DNA of 64,000 nt from UBA60 sp964587885 (GTDB taxonomy: Archaea > Thermoplasmatota > Poseidoniia > Poseidoniales > Poseidoniaceae): assembly GCA_964587885.1 (NCBI GenBank), contig CAZPME010000004.1:1-64000 (forward strand), given 5' to 3'. Positions 37,571-46,188 of the stretch are shown in pieces. Each line of letters begins with the position of its first letter. Position 1 is the stretch's first letter. A program made the translations under genes and the position numbers. The notes under the pieces are model-generated. The model saw only the letters and a program-made list of their open reading frames with translations, ran no database searches and was not told where the DNA came from.

Positions 37571-37996
37571 TCAGAGTTCGTTTAGCAACTCAAAACCCGC
37601 TTGCATCCAGTTGTAACCGTCGCGCACCCATCCTAACATTCGCTTGATAGAATCATCACCCAATCCGAGTAGACTTGCTAACTCCTCCAAGGCTTCCATT
37701 TCATCATCATCGACGGTACCGTCGGCAGCACTCATCATTACCGCATCACGAAATGCTAGCCGTCCGCCTTCAGAACTTAATCCAGATAGCGATTCGGAAA
37801 GTGGTGGCGGAGATTTCAAAGATTCTCGAACTTCTTTACGCTGCCCGGGTGAGAGTAGTGCAGTCCCCATACGTTGTTCAAACATTGCCATTTCTTCAAT
37901 GGTTAATTCATTATCAACTCGGCTCATGTAGGCTAATACTTTGGCATAAGCAAAGCGCTCGGCTTGGGGCAACTTGTGTAAGGTGTCGGGGAGCAT
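37571..37996 (-). CDS. TerB-like helical protein, copy 2
   Basis: 141 aa from the ATG at 37996, chosen because it gives the same MLPD start as its downstream paralogue; an ATG at 38041 would add 15 residues. The same helical layout carries SRVDNELTIEEMAMFEQRMG and 'MSAADGTVDDDEMEALEEL'. The gap to the second copy is 8 bp, so the tandem duplicate is certainly co-transcribed. The first acidic turn here lacks the canonical Asp-Gly, whereas the second is intact, suggesting division of labour or decay after duplication. Confidence 0.7.
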   Translation of the reverse strand: MLPDTLHKLPQAERFAYAKVLAYMSRVDNELTIEEMAMFEQRMGTALLSPGQRKEVRESLKSPPPLSESLSGLSSEGGRLAFRDAVMMSAADGTVDDDEMEALEELASLLGLGDDSIKRMLGWVRDGYNWMQAGFELLNEL

Positions 37997-38071
37997 GAAC
38001 GGGCATGACCCGACGGCCCTCATGAGTGTATCGCTATTCACAGTTCACTGTTATTGCTAGCATTTAGCAAA

Positions 38072-38896
38072 TCAATCATCAAGAGTTGATACATCACTTG
38101 TCTTACCCGTGGCCATTGAACGCAGTTTTTGGTTATCATTTTGAAGCGCATTCATGAATTCATATTCGACTCCAAGTTGGCGAGATAATATCATCAATGC
38201 GTGCGAATCTTTGGGCAAACATTTTCCCCCAAACCCCCGCATCAATCCAAAAATCGGATCGAGATGAGATGGCCCGATAGGCTGGGCTTGTTCGGCGGTA
38301 ATAATTTCCCGAACAGTCATCCAATCTTCACCTAAGGCTTCACAAATATCGTACATTTGATTGGCAAAAATCACCTTCAATGCATAAAATGTATTCTTGG
38401 TATATTTCACTAATTCGGCCTGAGTTGGAGTTACTTGGAAGCATTGGTCACGTTGTAAAACACCCGCCTCACGGTGCTGAGTAAATACCTGCTTAGCCAA
38501 ATCTTGATGGTGAGTGCCACACACTAGAAGATCTTGGTTACCGAAGTCCTCCAAATGCCTACGCTCAACCAAAAATTCAGGAGAGTAAGCAATTTTCAGT
38601 TTAGGGTATTTTTCGTGATATGATTGTGTTGTCCCGGGTATCACAGTGCTCTTGATAACCGCACTAAAGCCGGATGGCAATTGGTCGAGAATTCCTTCTA
38701 CAATGCTGGTGTCGCAAGCACCTGTTTCTGAATCTGGCGGAGTTGGTACCGCAATATATGCCATGTCGACATTATCAATTACATCATTTAGAGTAGTACC
38801 GCGCACAGGGTCGTGAATGAATAATTCATGAACTTCACTAAACCAATGTTCAATAGCGCCACCAACGATGCCGGCACCGATAATACCAACCTTCAT
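38072..38896 (-). CDS. Short UDP-glucose/GDP-mannose dehydrogenase-family protein lacking the C-terminal domain
   Basis: 274 aa. The NAD-binding Rossmann motif VGIIGAGIVGGAI opens the protein, 'VPTPPDSETGACD' and 'YSPEFLVERR' are family blocks, and the central helix KYTKNTFYALKVIFANQ plus GFGGKCLPKDSHAL (catalytic Cys226) complete the active site. Normal UDP-sugar dehydrogenases continue for 130-170 residues into a UDP-binding domain; here the protein stops about 48 residues after the Cys. No remnant of the missing domain lies downstream. It sits 10 bp after the RmlA-like gene, forming a nucleotide-sugar pair. Confidence 0.8.
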   Translation of the reverse strand: MKVGIIGAGIVGGAIEHWFSEVHELFIHDPVRGTTLNDVIDNVDMAYIAVPTPPDSETGACDTSIVEGILDQLPSGFSAVIKSTVIPGTTQSYHEKYPKLKIAYSPEFLVERRHLEDFGNQDLLVCGTHHQDLAKQVFTQHREAGVLQRDQCFQVTPTQAELVKYTKNTFYALKVIFANQMYDICEALGEDWMTVREIITAEQAQPIGPSHLDPIFGLMRGFGGKCLPKDSHALMILSRQLGVEYEFMNALQNDNQKLRSMATGKTSDVSTLDD

Positions 38897-38906
38897 CTAA
38901 TCACCA

Positions 38907-39692
38907 CTAATTAGCAGAATCAACAAATCCCGAATCGCCTTCTCTAAACACACAAGGTTCAGGATTCAATAATCCGTCCTTTGCCATTTGTGATGCTTCA
39001 AGTAAAGCATCTGGTGTTCCACAATCGAGCCAAGTTTCATCTACGAGGTTTCGTATTGTAGCTTTACCTTCAGCAATATACATTCGATTCACATCAGAAA
39101 TTGATACCGAATCACCGTTCTCTTTAACCGCCAAATCAAGAAGTTCCCAAAATCGCTCGTCGAATATGTAAATGCCTCCAATTGCAATATTTGATTGCGG
39201 ATTTTCAGGCTTTTCAACAATATCTACAATATTTTTGTTCTCGTCAAATATTGCAACTCCAAAACTTTCTGGGTCATCGACTCCCCGAGCCAGCAAAACA
39301 CACCCAGGGGGCGATGCAGCGGCGCTAAAATCGCGAACCAAATCATCCAATTCCAAAGTCGTAATATTATCTGAAAAATATATCAGCAGTCGACAATCTT
39401 TTGTGTGCGGGCGTGCCAAATTTAGTGCACGGTGCACACCTTTTGGTTCTTCTTCAATTACATAGTGGATGTTTTCATGTTCTAGCCCAGTACCGACGTG
39501 TTGAGCGATCTGACCGATGAAGCGGTTTCCAATGATTGTAATGTCACTGATGCCAGCGCGTCGAATGGTTCCAAGGGCATAATCAATCACTGGACGATTG
39601 TGTAAAGGTAGCAATGTTTTGTGGGTATAACGAGTAAAAGGAAACAAGCGAGAACCATGTCCTCCGGCTACAATAATTGCTTTTATTCGCAT
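38907..39692 (-). CDS. Sugar-1-phosphate nucleotidyltransferase (RmlA/GalU-like)
   Basis: 261 aa. NTP-binding signature IIVAGGHGSRLFPFT, then 'THKTLLPLHNRPVIDYAL', 'IYFSDNITTL' in place of the metal-binding GDN loop, and 'DIVEKPENP' with 'ETWLDCGTPDALLEA'. This is the RmlA-type sugar nucleotidyltransferase that makes dTDP- or UDP-glucose. Its 10-bp spacing from the UDP-sugar dehydrogenase suggests the pair makes a nucleotide-activated uronate-like sugar for surface glycans (inference). Confidence 0.88.
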   Translation of the reverse strand: MRIKAIIVAGGHGSRLFPFTRYTHKTLLPLHNRPVIDYALGTIRRAGISDITIIGNRFIGQIAQHVGTGLEHENIHYVIEEEPKGVHRALNLARPHTKDCRLLIYFSDNITTLELDDLVRDFSAAASPPGCVLLARGVDDPESFGVAIFDENKNIVDIVEKPENPQSNIAIGGIYIFDERFWELLDLAVKENGDSVSISDVNRMYIAEGKATIRNLVDETWLDCGTPDALLEASQMAKDGLLNPEPCVFREGDSGFVDSAN

Positions 39693-39734
39693 CTTGTCCA
39701 GTCACCTGCGGCGAGTAATACTTTTTGAGATTCG

Positions 39735-40463
39735 CTATTCCTCTTCACCATTCCCAATTAATTCACGCATGGAGCCTTCCTTGGCAGTTTTCTCAAAATG
39801 ACCTTGAATAACTAAATCGCCCAAGCGTTCAACCCCCGCTTCGATCAATTCCAAATCACTTGCTTCAGCGCGCTCCCAGCGCTTTTGGGCTGAAATTGAT
39901 GCCACAAGGTTGGCATCAGCCACCATTATTTCGGTATCTGTGAGTTCACCTTCAAGGCCATCATATTTACGGCCTCGCCGAATCGCATCACGCCGAATCA
40001 TATGCTTAGATAATCTGGAATCGCTACGACCCCAATCAGGCCCCTTTTCATCCATAGCGCGAGTAATATATTTCGCTGCGCCGGTTTCAGCATCGATTTC
40101 TTTAGCAAGATGGCCGCCGCGATTACTTTCAACCAAGCCGAGAATCCAATCCAATTCAAGCGGGTCATCATCATCCCAAGCAATGTCAATACTTTCGAGT
40201 AAACGTATTACTTTGACTTTATGATAATTCTGAACGGAGATTATCAAAAAAACGCACACAATGATGCTTATTGCACTCGTAATGTGAAACGAAACTAACT
40301 CATCGCCATCAAAAATATTGAGGAAAATTGCAGTAATCGGTATTAATGCAGTTATGGCACCGCAGGATGCCAACAGAGTAGTGACAAAGCTCGTTATTTG
40401 GTGCGTCCTTTCAATTCGGGTGGCAATGTCAGGCGATTTGCTGCCATTTTCAGTCTCCACCAT
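39735..40463 (-). CDS. Hypothetical two-pass membrane protein with charged C-terminal region
   Basis: 242 aa from the ATG at 40463. Two adjacent hydrophobic helices (about 25-48 and 58-80) are followed by a charged, largely helical cytosolic region of about 160 residues, including 'MIRRDAIRRGRKYDG' and a coiled-coil-prone C-terminus. No family recognised. The upstream gene ends 38 bp before it on the same strand. Confidence 0.6.
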   Translation of the reverse strand: MVETENGSKSPDIATRIERTHQITSFVTTLLASCGAITALIPITAIFLNIFDGDELVSFHITSAISIIVCVFLIISVQNYHKVKVIRLLESIDIAWDDDDPLELDWILGLVESNRGGHLAKEIDAETGAAKYITRAMDEKGPDWGRSDSRLSKHMIRRDAIRRGRKYDGLEGELTDTEIMVADANLVASISAQKRWERAEASDLELIEAGVERLGDLVIQGHFEKTAKEGSMRELIGNGEEE

Positions 40464-40501
40464 GGTCGCCCGAGCGAGGCAAAGGTTGAGAATGTTGCGA
40501 A

Positions 40502-41209
40502 TTAATCGGTAATGAAGCAATTGTCCTCGACTTCATGGATTTCTCCTTGTAAGAGGAGGTAATCCAAGGCCTCTTCAATTTCCGCCTCACTAAAATCCCG
40601 ATCTAGTAGTGGCCGAGCCAGATCTTCTAAGGGAGCAAAGTCCGCCCCGTTAGCGATTATTTGCGAAATTTCAATCAATATTGATTGAGCAGTAATCGCC
40701 AATAGTGGATCATCACTCTCTTCCCCCGGCAATAGTGAGGCAAGATAACTTGCAGGATGTGGCTCAGAATCATTTTCATTTACGTGGGGTACACCTTTCT
40801 TGGCATTTGCTAATCCACGCTCTACAATATCAAAGCAATCAAACAAATTCTTTTGCGCACCTTCCTTTTCAACTGGCTCAGGTTGGTCGAGCCGTTGAGA
40901 AAGAGACTCAATTCTAAACAATTTCTGTTCTGCTTGTAAACGAGCTCTATCAATATCGAGTTGTAATATTTCAATATCGGCCTCAGCCTTTGCTTGTAAC
41001 CAGTCTTCAAATCGCCACTCTGAGTCGATTCCCAGCATGGTATCTGCTAGCCTTTGCACCGCCTCAGGTAGGTCAGTAAAGCGAGGCGCAGCCTCGTTGC
41101 CTTCGGAACCACCGTCGTCTCTCACGAAACGAATACCTACTGGTGGCGGTGTAAGAACTCTGCCCCGCATTAACAACCTATGTTTCCATTGGAGTATTCC
41201 AAGCAGCAT
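40502..41209 (-). CDS. Hypothetical coiled-coil protein with winged-helix-like C-terminus
   Basis: 235 aa (222 aa from the ATG at 41170). A central coiled-coil-prone stretch (about 70-115: 'AEADIEILQLDIDRARLQAE') precedes an acidic linker. The last 50 residues, 'FSEAEIEEALDYLLLQGEI' followed by HEVEDNCFITD, look like a small winged helix of the type found at the C-termini of archaeal replication and repair proteins. This suggests a nucleic-acid or protein-docking role, but no family is recognised. Confidence 0.55.
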   Translation of the reverse strand: MLLGILQWKHRLLMRGRVLTPPPVGIRFVRDDGGSEGNEAAPRFTDLPEAVQRLADTMLGIDSEWRFEDWLQAKAEADIEILQLDIDRARLQAEQKLFRIESLSQRLDQPEPVEKEGAQKNLFDCFDIVERGLANAKKGVPHVNENDSEPHPASYLASLLPGEESDDPLLAITAQSILIEISQIIANGADFAPLEDLARPLLDRDFSEAEIEEALDYLLLQGEIHEVEDNCFITD

Positions 41210-41328
41210 ACCATTTAGGTGATTTTTTACTTTCCATCGGAAGCAAACCCCCTATCTCACTCCGAGCGTGATTGAATAGAATCTCTTCAACGGGTGCGTT
41301 CATTTAGGGGTCACGACTGCGAAGGCGT

Positions 41329-42507
41329 ATGGTCGACTACCGCATTACCATTCTGCCCGGCGACGGGACTGGACGAGAGGTAATGGTCGAAGCAGCAAGA
41401 ATCCTTGATGCAATATCAGCATCGACAAATTTGGGTTTTGAACAAACCGTAATTGAGTGTGGTGGGCAACACTACCAGCAAACTGGAGAGGTGTGGGCAG
41501 AAGGCTCATTTGATTATTGCCGTGACGAATCTGATGCAATACTTCTCGGGGCAATAGGTTGGCCAGGGGCAACACTAGAAAATGGCGATATGGCTGGTGG
41601 AGAAGTTATTCTCGGTTTACGTTCGGGTCTGGATTTGTATGCTAATATACGTCCAATAAAACTCTATGAAGGAGTATTGCATAAAGTCCACGGAGATTTT
41701 ACTCAACAATGGGATCCAAGTAAAGTTGACATGGTAGTGGTACGAGAAAATACTGAAGGGTTGTACCACAGCCTGCTATATCGTTCGGCTGCTGCAGCAC
41801 AAGGGATGGCAGAGTATGAACCGCCGGAGATGGAATTCCCTGGTCTACAAGGTGAAGTGGCATGGGACCCGAGACCAATTTCTAGTTATGGTAGCCAGCG
41901 TGTAATTGAAACAGGTTTTACTTTGGCTAGCCGTCGTAATGGTAACCCTGAAGGCGAGACGAAGGTTCATTGTGTTGACAAAAGTAATGTTACCCGGGGT
42001 TGCCAATTATTTCGCAGGATATTTGATGAGGTCGCCAGTAATCATCCTAACATTTCTGCATCACATGCATATATCGACGCCTTTACAATGTGGTTGGTAC
42101 GTAATCCAGAATGGTTTGATGTTGTAGTTACTTCGAATATGTTTGGTGATATTGCGACCGATCTTGGTAGCGTATTGCAGGGTGGAATGGGAATGGCATC
42201 AAGTGCAAACGTTGGTGATAAGCATGGAATGTTTGAGCCAGTACATGGGTCATCGCCGAAGTATGCAGGTTTGAATAAAGTCAATCCGATAGCTTCGATT
42301 CTTTCAGTTCAGCAAATGCTAGAGTGGTTGGGGCGACAAGATGGTAATGAAGAGTTAATCCGTGCATCACTTGCGGTAGACCAAGCTGTTGGCGACCATC
42401 TTCTCTCTGGCAAATCACTAACTTACGATCTCGGTGGCTCGGCCACAACTTCAACTGTCGGTAGCGCTATTTCCGCCCGAGTAAAGGATATTTTGTCACA
42501 GCAATAA
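41329..42507 (+). CDS. Isopropylmalate/isocitrate-dehydrogenase-family enzyme
   Basis: 392 aa beta-decarboxylating dehydrogenase. Family marks: ITILPGDGTGREVMVEA, 'LRSGLDLYANIRPIKLYEG' with the substrate-binding arginines, 'VVRENTEGLY', the catalytic Lys in CVDKSNVTRG, metal-binding 'TSNMFGDIATDLGS' and 'GMFEPVHGSSPKYAG' for NAD recognition. The Leu-type GLDLYAN segment favours 3-isopropylmalate dehydrogenase, while EPVHGSSP is also seen in tartrate/isocitrate variants. Substrate specificity cannot be fixed. Not adjacent to the aconitase-family gene at 24.8 kb, its possible pathway partner. Confidence 0.85.
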   Translation: MVDYRITILPGDGTGREVMVEAARILDAISASTNLGFEQTVIECGGQHYQQTGEVWAEGSFDYCRDESDAILLGAIGWPGATLENGDMAGGEVILGLRSGLDLYANIRPIKLYEGVLHKVHGDFTQQWDPSKVDMVVVRENTEGLYHSLLYRSAAAAQGMAEYEPPEMEFPGLQGEVAWDPRPISSYGSQRVIETGFTLASRRNGNPEGETKVHCVDKSNVTRGCQLFRRIFDEVASNHPNISASHAYIDAFTMWLVRNPEWFDVVVTSNMFGDIATDLGSVLQGGMGMASSANVGDKHGMFEPVHGSSPKYAGLNKVNPIASILSVQQMLEWLGRQDGNEELIRASLAVDQAVGDHLLSGKSLTYDLGGSATTSTVGSAISARVKDILSQQ

Positions 42508-42547
42508 CCCGATAATACACTAAACCCAGCAGCCCCCCCTATTGGTA

Positions 42548-43300
42548 ATGGCAATCAAAGTCAATCAGTTAACGCGCGGATATGGCAAGGGTAAGAAGCG
42601 CATTGAGGTATTGACAAAATATTCCATGCAGGTCGAGTCAGGGGCGATTTACGGCCTATTGGGACCTTCTGGTTGTGGTAAGACAACGATGCTAAAAATC
42701 ATCCTCGGCCGCCTTCGACCGGAATCCGGAATGGTAGAAGTTCTCGGCCATGATGTCAACTCAAGAGAATGTACTGTTCCCGGCTCAGATGTGGGTTATT
42801 CACCTCAAGAAATCGCTCTTTATGAAGATCTCACGATTACTGAAACGTTACTCTTTCATGGCCGCCTCCATCAGATGAACCAAAGTGAAATTGCTTCACG
42901 GCAAACTTGGTTAATTGAATTCCTTGATTTACCCCCCCCTAATCGGCCCGTAGGAAAATTATCTGGAGGCCAAAAGCGCCGAGTATCACTTGCAGTTGCT
43001 TTACTCCATGAGCCAAAATTACTCTTACTAGACGAACCCACAGTGGGGGTCGATCCTGAATTGCGGGCTCGAATTTGGGAACATTTGCGGCAAATCGCTG
43101 ATGGTGGCACGACGGTTATCATCACAACTCATTACATCGATGAAGCCGGCCAAGCAGATCGGGTTGGGTTAATGCGAAATGGGGCGCTGTTAGCAGAAGG
43201 GACACCACGGGAATTGATGGAACCATATGGACATACTTCACTTGAAGACACTTTCTTGGAATTATGTCGCCGAACTCCAAGTGCTGGGGTGGAAGAATGA
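42548..43300 (+). CDS. ABC transporter ATP-binding protein (ABC-2 exporter type)
   Basis: 250 aa. Walker A LLGPSGCGKTT, Q-loop GYSPQEIALYEDLT, signature KLSGGQKRRVSLA, Walker B 'KLLLLDEPTVGVDP' and the H-loop His in ITTHYIDEA. The D-loop and the 'VGVDPELRARIWEHLR' segment match the drug/lipid exporter (DrrA/NatA) group. The ATG at 42548 is preferred over the TTG at 42542. The TGA stop overlaps the ATG of the permease gene (ATGA), so the two are coupled. An 8-nt C run (42932-42939) encodes Pro-Pro-Pro. Confidence 0.93.
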   Translation: MAIKVNQLTRGYGKGKKRIEVLTKYSMQVESGAIYGLLGPSGCGKTTMLKIILGRLRPESGMVEVLGHDVNSRECTVPGSDVGYSPQEIALYEDLTITETLLFHGRLHQMNQSEIASRQTWLIEFLDLPPPNRPVGKLSGGQKRRVSLAVALLHEPKLLLLDEPTVGVDPELRARIWEHLRQIADGGTTVIITTHYIDEAGQADRVGLMRNGALLAEGTPRELMEPYGHTSLEDTFLELCRRTPSAGVEE

Positions 43301-44367
43301 ATGTTAATCGCATTTATGCGATTGCGGCTCGTAAGTTTGCTACATTGAAACGCGACCATCGCACTTTTGCTTTCATCATCATTATGCCAGCAATTCAAAT
43401 CCTCTTATTTGGAATTGCAATCGGTCAGCCTCCTACTGGATTAGATGTAGCAATAGTAAGTAATGATCAAGTCGATATCGACGAAAATTTTTCGACCATG
43501 TTATCCCAATCTGATACTTTTGTAATCCACAACGAATATAATTCTTCAGAATCAGTTCGCACAGCAATTGCCGAAGGAGATTTGTGGGCTGCAATCACTT
43601 TCTCAGATTCAGGGGTAGTTGAAATACATCTTGACAATTCGAATCAACAAGTATCTTCGACAATCTTGATTGAAGTTCGCAATGCTCTAACAGATATCAT
43701 GGCTGGAAAGGGAGTGGCATTGCCATTGGAAGTTACCGACCCAATTTATGGCGATCGAGACCCAGCCTTCATCGATTTCCTTGCCCCTGGGATAATGACT
43801 CTAGTTTGCTTTATGTTTAGTCTAATTTTGACCACAATGGCTTTTGTTGGTGAGCGCCATGATGGAACTCTTGACCGTGTGTTTGCCGCAGGAGTTCAAC
43901 CTTCAGAGGTATTGATTGGGCATATGGCGGCATTTACTACAATTCTCATTGGTCAAGTCTCCACTGTGATGATCATTGCCATTTACGGATTTGACATTCC
44001 CCTCAATGGTAATCCCCTAACAGTATTTCTATTGGCCATGTTCCTCGGCTGGGCAGCGATGTGCATAGGCATGTTCATTTCGACCAAAGCGAGTTCAGAA
44101 TTCCAGGCGGTTCAACTAAATATGCCGATGTTATTTCTCGCGTTATTGATATCTGGAATACTTTGGCCAGTAGAGGCATTACCGGCTTGGTTACAACCGA
44201 TTTCATGGGGATTGCCGACAACTTGGACGGCTGAAGCATTCCGTAGCATCATGATTAGAGGATGGGGCTTTGAGAAAGCAATCGTAGCGGGCTCATTTGT
44301 TTACAACATGGTCTTTTCCATAATCATGTTGTTTGTTGCGGCTAAATCCCTAAAAACTCAGGATTGA
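43297..44367 (+). CDS. ABC-2 type transporter permease
   Basis: 356 aa. One N-terminal membrane helix (about 25-43), a long external domain of about 125 residues, and a C-terminal cluster of five helices including 'FLAPGIMTLVCFMFSLILTT' and the ABC-2 family 'AFVGERHDGTLDRVFAAGV' loop. Partner of the ATP-binding protein it overlaps by 4 bp. Exported substrate unknown; such pairs move drugs, lipids or glycan precursors. Its stop abuts the stop of the convergent phosphopantothenate synthetase gene with no gap. Confidence 0.92.
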   Translation: MNVNRIYAIAARKFATLKRDHRTFAFIIIMPAIQILLFGIAIGQPPTGLDVAIVSNDQVDIDENFSTMLSQSDTFVIHNEYNSSESVRTAIAEGDLWAAITFSDSGVVEIHLDNSNQQVSSTILIEVRNALTDIMAGKGVALPLEVTDPIYGDRDPAFIDFLAPGIMTLVCFMFSLILTTMAFVGERHDGTLDRVFAAGVQPSEVLIGHMAAFTTILIGQVSTVMIIAIYGFDIPLNGNPLTVFLLAMFLGWAAMCIGMFISTKASSEFQAVQLNMPMLFLALLISGILWPVEALPAWLQPISWGLPTTWTAEAFRSIMIRGWGFEKAIVAGSFVYNMVFSIIMLFVAAKSLKTQD

Positions 44368-45165
44368 TTAGTCGGAGAGGATATTGGCAGCGATCTCATC
44401 TAAGGCTGCTTGGAGATTAGCGGGATTATCCCACTGCCAATTAGGTTGCTGGGCACCACGGCAAATTTCTGTGATTAAATTGGCCGAAAATCGAGTCAGT
44501 TCATCGACAATGGTTACGCTTGCCATTTTTGCACTCCGAGATAAGGGATTGAGATCAACCACGAGAACATCTTTGCCCATTGCTACCAATGCTTCACAGC
44601 GGTCACCGTCTTCAAGCGGGACTAATATCACGTCAGAATTGAGGATTCCATCAATATGGCATTTCGCTCTTGGACCTTCCAAGGAGGGGATTCTCCCGTC
44701 AGGATTGGCGCCGAGAATTTCCACCTGTTCTACGCTAGCATGCCATGACTCTAATGAGGATTGAAACCCTGGAGGTGGTGATTTACTAGCCGCTATTTTT
44801 CTTTCATACATGTGGGAAAGGAGGGCTTCCATTCTTTCAGGAGTGCGATAAAAAATATTGATTTCTAATGGGCAACCAAGTAATGCCGCGACACAAATCA
44901 AATTATCGGCAGCAAGTGCCGCGACATTGCCATTGATACTGATAACTGCTCTTTTCGCTGCCACAAGACGCGCACAAGCTTCAGCGGTAGCGGCATTAGC
45001 CGAAGCGGTAGTTCGCTCCCCGAGTAAATAATCAAAGGCCTCACCACGGCCATGGGCAATTAATGCCGAATCAGCCAACATTCCTTTTGCCGCGGCTTGC
45101 TCTAATAATCTACGTTTGAGTAATGACTCATAACGGGGATGGCTTTGGTCGGCATCGTGCTCCAT
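44368..45165 (-). CDS. 4-phosphopantoate--beta-alanine ligase (archaeal phosphopantothenate synthetase)
   Basis: 265 aa. Strong family blocks: SHPRYESLLKRRLLEQ, 'LIAHGRGEAFDYLLGERT', VISINGNVAALAADN, 'LEINIFYRTPERM', 'VILVPLEDGDRCEALVAMGK' and 'VVDLNPLSRSAKMASVTIVD'. This archaea-specific enzyme joins 4-phosphopantoate and beta-alanine using ATP, replacing bacterial pantothenate synthetase plus kinase on the way to coenzyme A. It is 9 bp downstream of nadC, forming a cofactor-synthesis pair. Confidence 0.95.
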   Translation of the reverse strand: MEHDADQSHPRYESLLKRRLLEQAAAKGMLADSALIAHGRGEAFDYLLGERTTASANAATAEACARLVAAKRAVISINGNVAALAADNLICVAALLGCPLEINIFYRTPERMEALLSHMYERKIAASKSPPPGFQSSLESWHASVEQVEILGANPDGRIPSLEGPRAKCHIDGILNSDVILVPLEDGDRCEALVAMGKDVLVVDLNPLSRSAKMASVTIVDELTRFSANLITEICRGAQQPNWQWDNPANLQAALDEIAANILSD

Positions 45166-45174
45166 CTAATCACC

Positions 45175-46056
45175 CTATGCTCCTTCGATTAACATTGAAA
45201 AATCATGCGGGGCAACTCCACGATTAAGCGCACTTGTTGAAATCACCTCGATACCACAGTTTTCCCATTCTTCTAGAGAAGTGAAGACAATTCCGCCACT
45301 GGCTTCGAGAATAACCAGTTCACGTAATCCTTGTTCGCGTAGCAATAAGTCTGATTCGCGTGCTCCATCAGGTCCCATATTATCCAACATTACAACACAT
45401 TGTTTGTGCCCTCCTCGCTCTTGCCATGCTTTTGCCGCCACAACAGCCTCACCAGGGGTGCGAACTTCGACGGTTAGAAAAGCGCCGATTTCATCATCAT
45501 CAAGGTTAGAGATTTTCTCAGCGATTTGTGATTTTTCCTCACTAGCGGCCACAAGATCGTTTTCCTTCAACATACAGGCATCACGTTTGCTGAGTCGGTG
45601 CGAGAGGCCCCCACCTAGATGTACGGCCCATTTGTCGAGCAACCCCCACATCGTTTTTCTCGTGCAAGCCACAGGGATGGAACTAGTTTCAACCCAACTT
45701 CTAGTATTATTAGCGATACCAGAAAGATAGCCAAGCAAATTCAATATTGTTCTTTCAAGCATTAAAATTGCTTGTTTTCCCCCACTAAATATTGCAATAA
45801 CTTCACCTTTCCTGAGTTCATCTCCATCGCCTCGATACCATAGGGTATCGACATCAGTAGTGCGGGTAGAAATTAGATAATCTACCGCCCAAGCACCAAC
45901 TAAAACCCCATTCTGCCGTGAATTCAAGGTGAAATTACACTTTTCATCATCTACTTCAATTAACCCTTCAACTTCATCATCGGCCAGCATTGCAGAAGCC
46001 CACCTCTCGATGCTTTGTTCTAACCAGCGAGTTCCCTCTTCGGCTCGCCACAGCAT
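45175..46056 (-). CDS. nadC: Nicotinate-nucleotide pyrophosphorylase (quinolinate phosphoribosyltransferase)
   Basis: 293 aa from the ATG at 46056; a GTG at 46101 would add 15 residues. Type II phosphoribosyltransferase marks: ERTILNLLGYLSGIA, 'ACTRKTMWGLLDKWAVHLGG' with the PRPP/quinolinate-binding Arg and Lys, GGLSHRLSKRDACMLKEND, 'TVEVRTPGEA' and 'VMLDNMGPDGARE'. It converts quinolinate and PRPP to nicotinate mononucleotide in de novo NAD synthesis. The usual TRKTxPG Pro is Trp, a modest deviation. Followed by phosphopantothenate synthetase. Confidence 0.88.
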   Translation of the reverse strand: MLWRAEEGTRWLEQSIERWASAMLADDEVEGLIEVDDEKCNFTLNSRQNGVLVGAWAVDYLISTRTTDVDTLWYRGDGDELRKGEVIAIFSGGKQAILMLERTILNLLGYLSGIANNTRSWVETSSIPVACTRKTMWGLLDKWAVHLGGGLSHRLSKRDACMLKENDLVAASEEKSQIAEKISNLDDDEIGAFLTVEVRTPGEAVVAAKAWQERGGHKQCVVMLDNMGPDGARESDLLLREQGLRELVILEASGGIVFTSLEEWENCGIEVISTSALNRGVAPHDFSMLIEGA

Positions 46057-46188
46057 GAAACCGCGGTCGTGTGGTAGACGAGATGAAGAATTGCGCGCCA
46101 CGATAATCCCAAGCCGCCGCCATCTAAGGGTTGTCGCTCAACCTTACCACCCCGTCGCATTCATCACAGCGGCCAACTTCGGCAAGGT

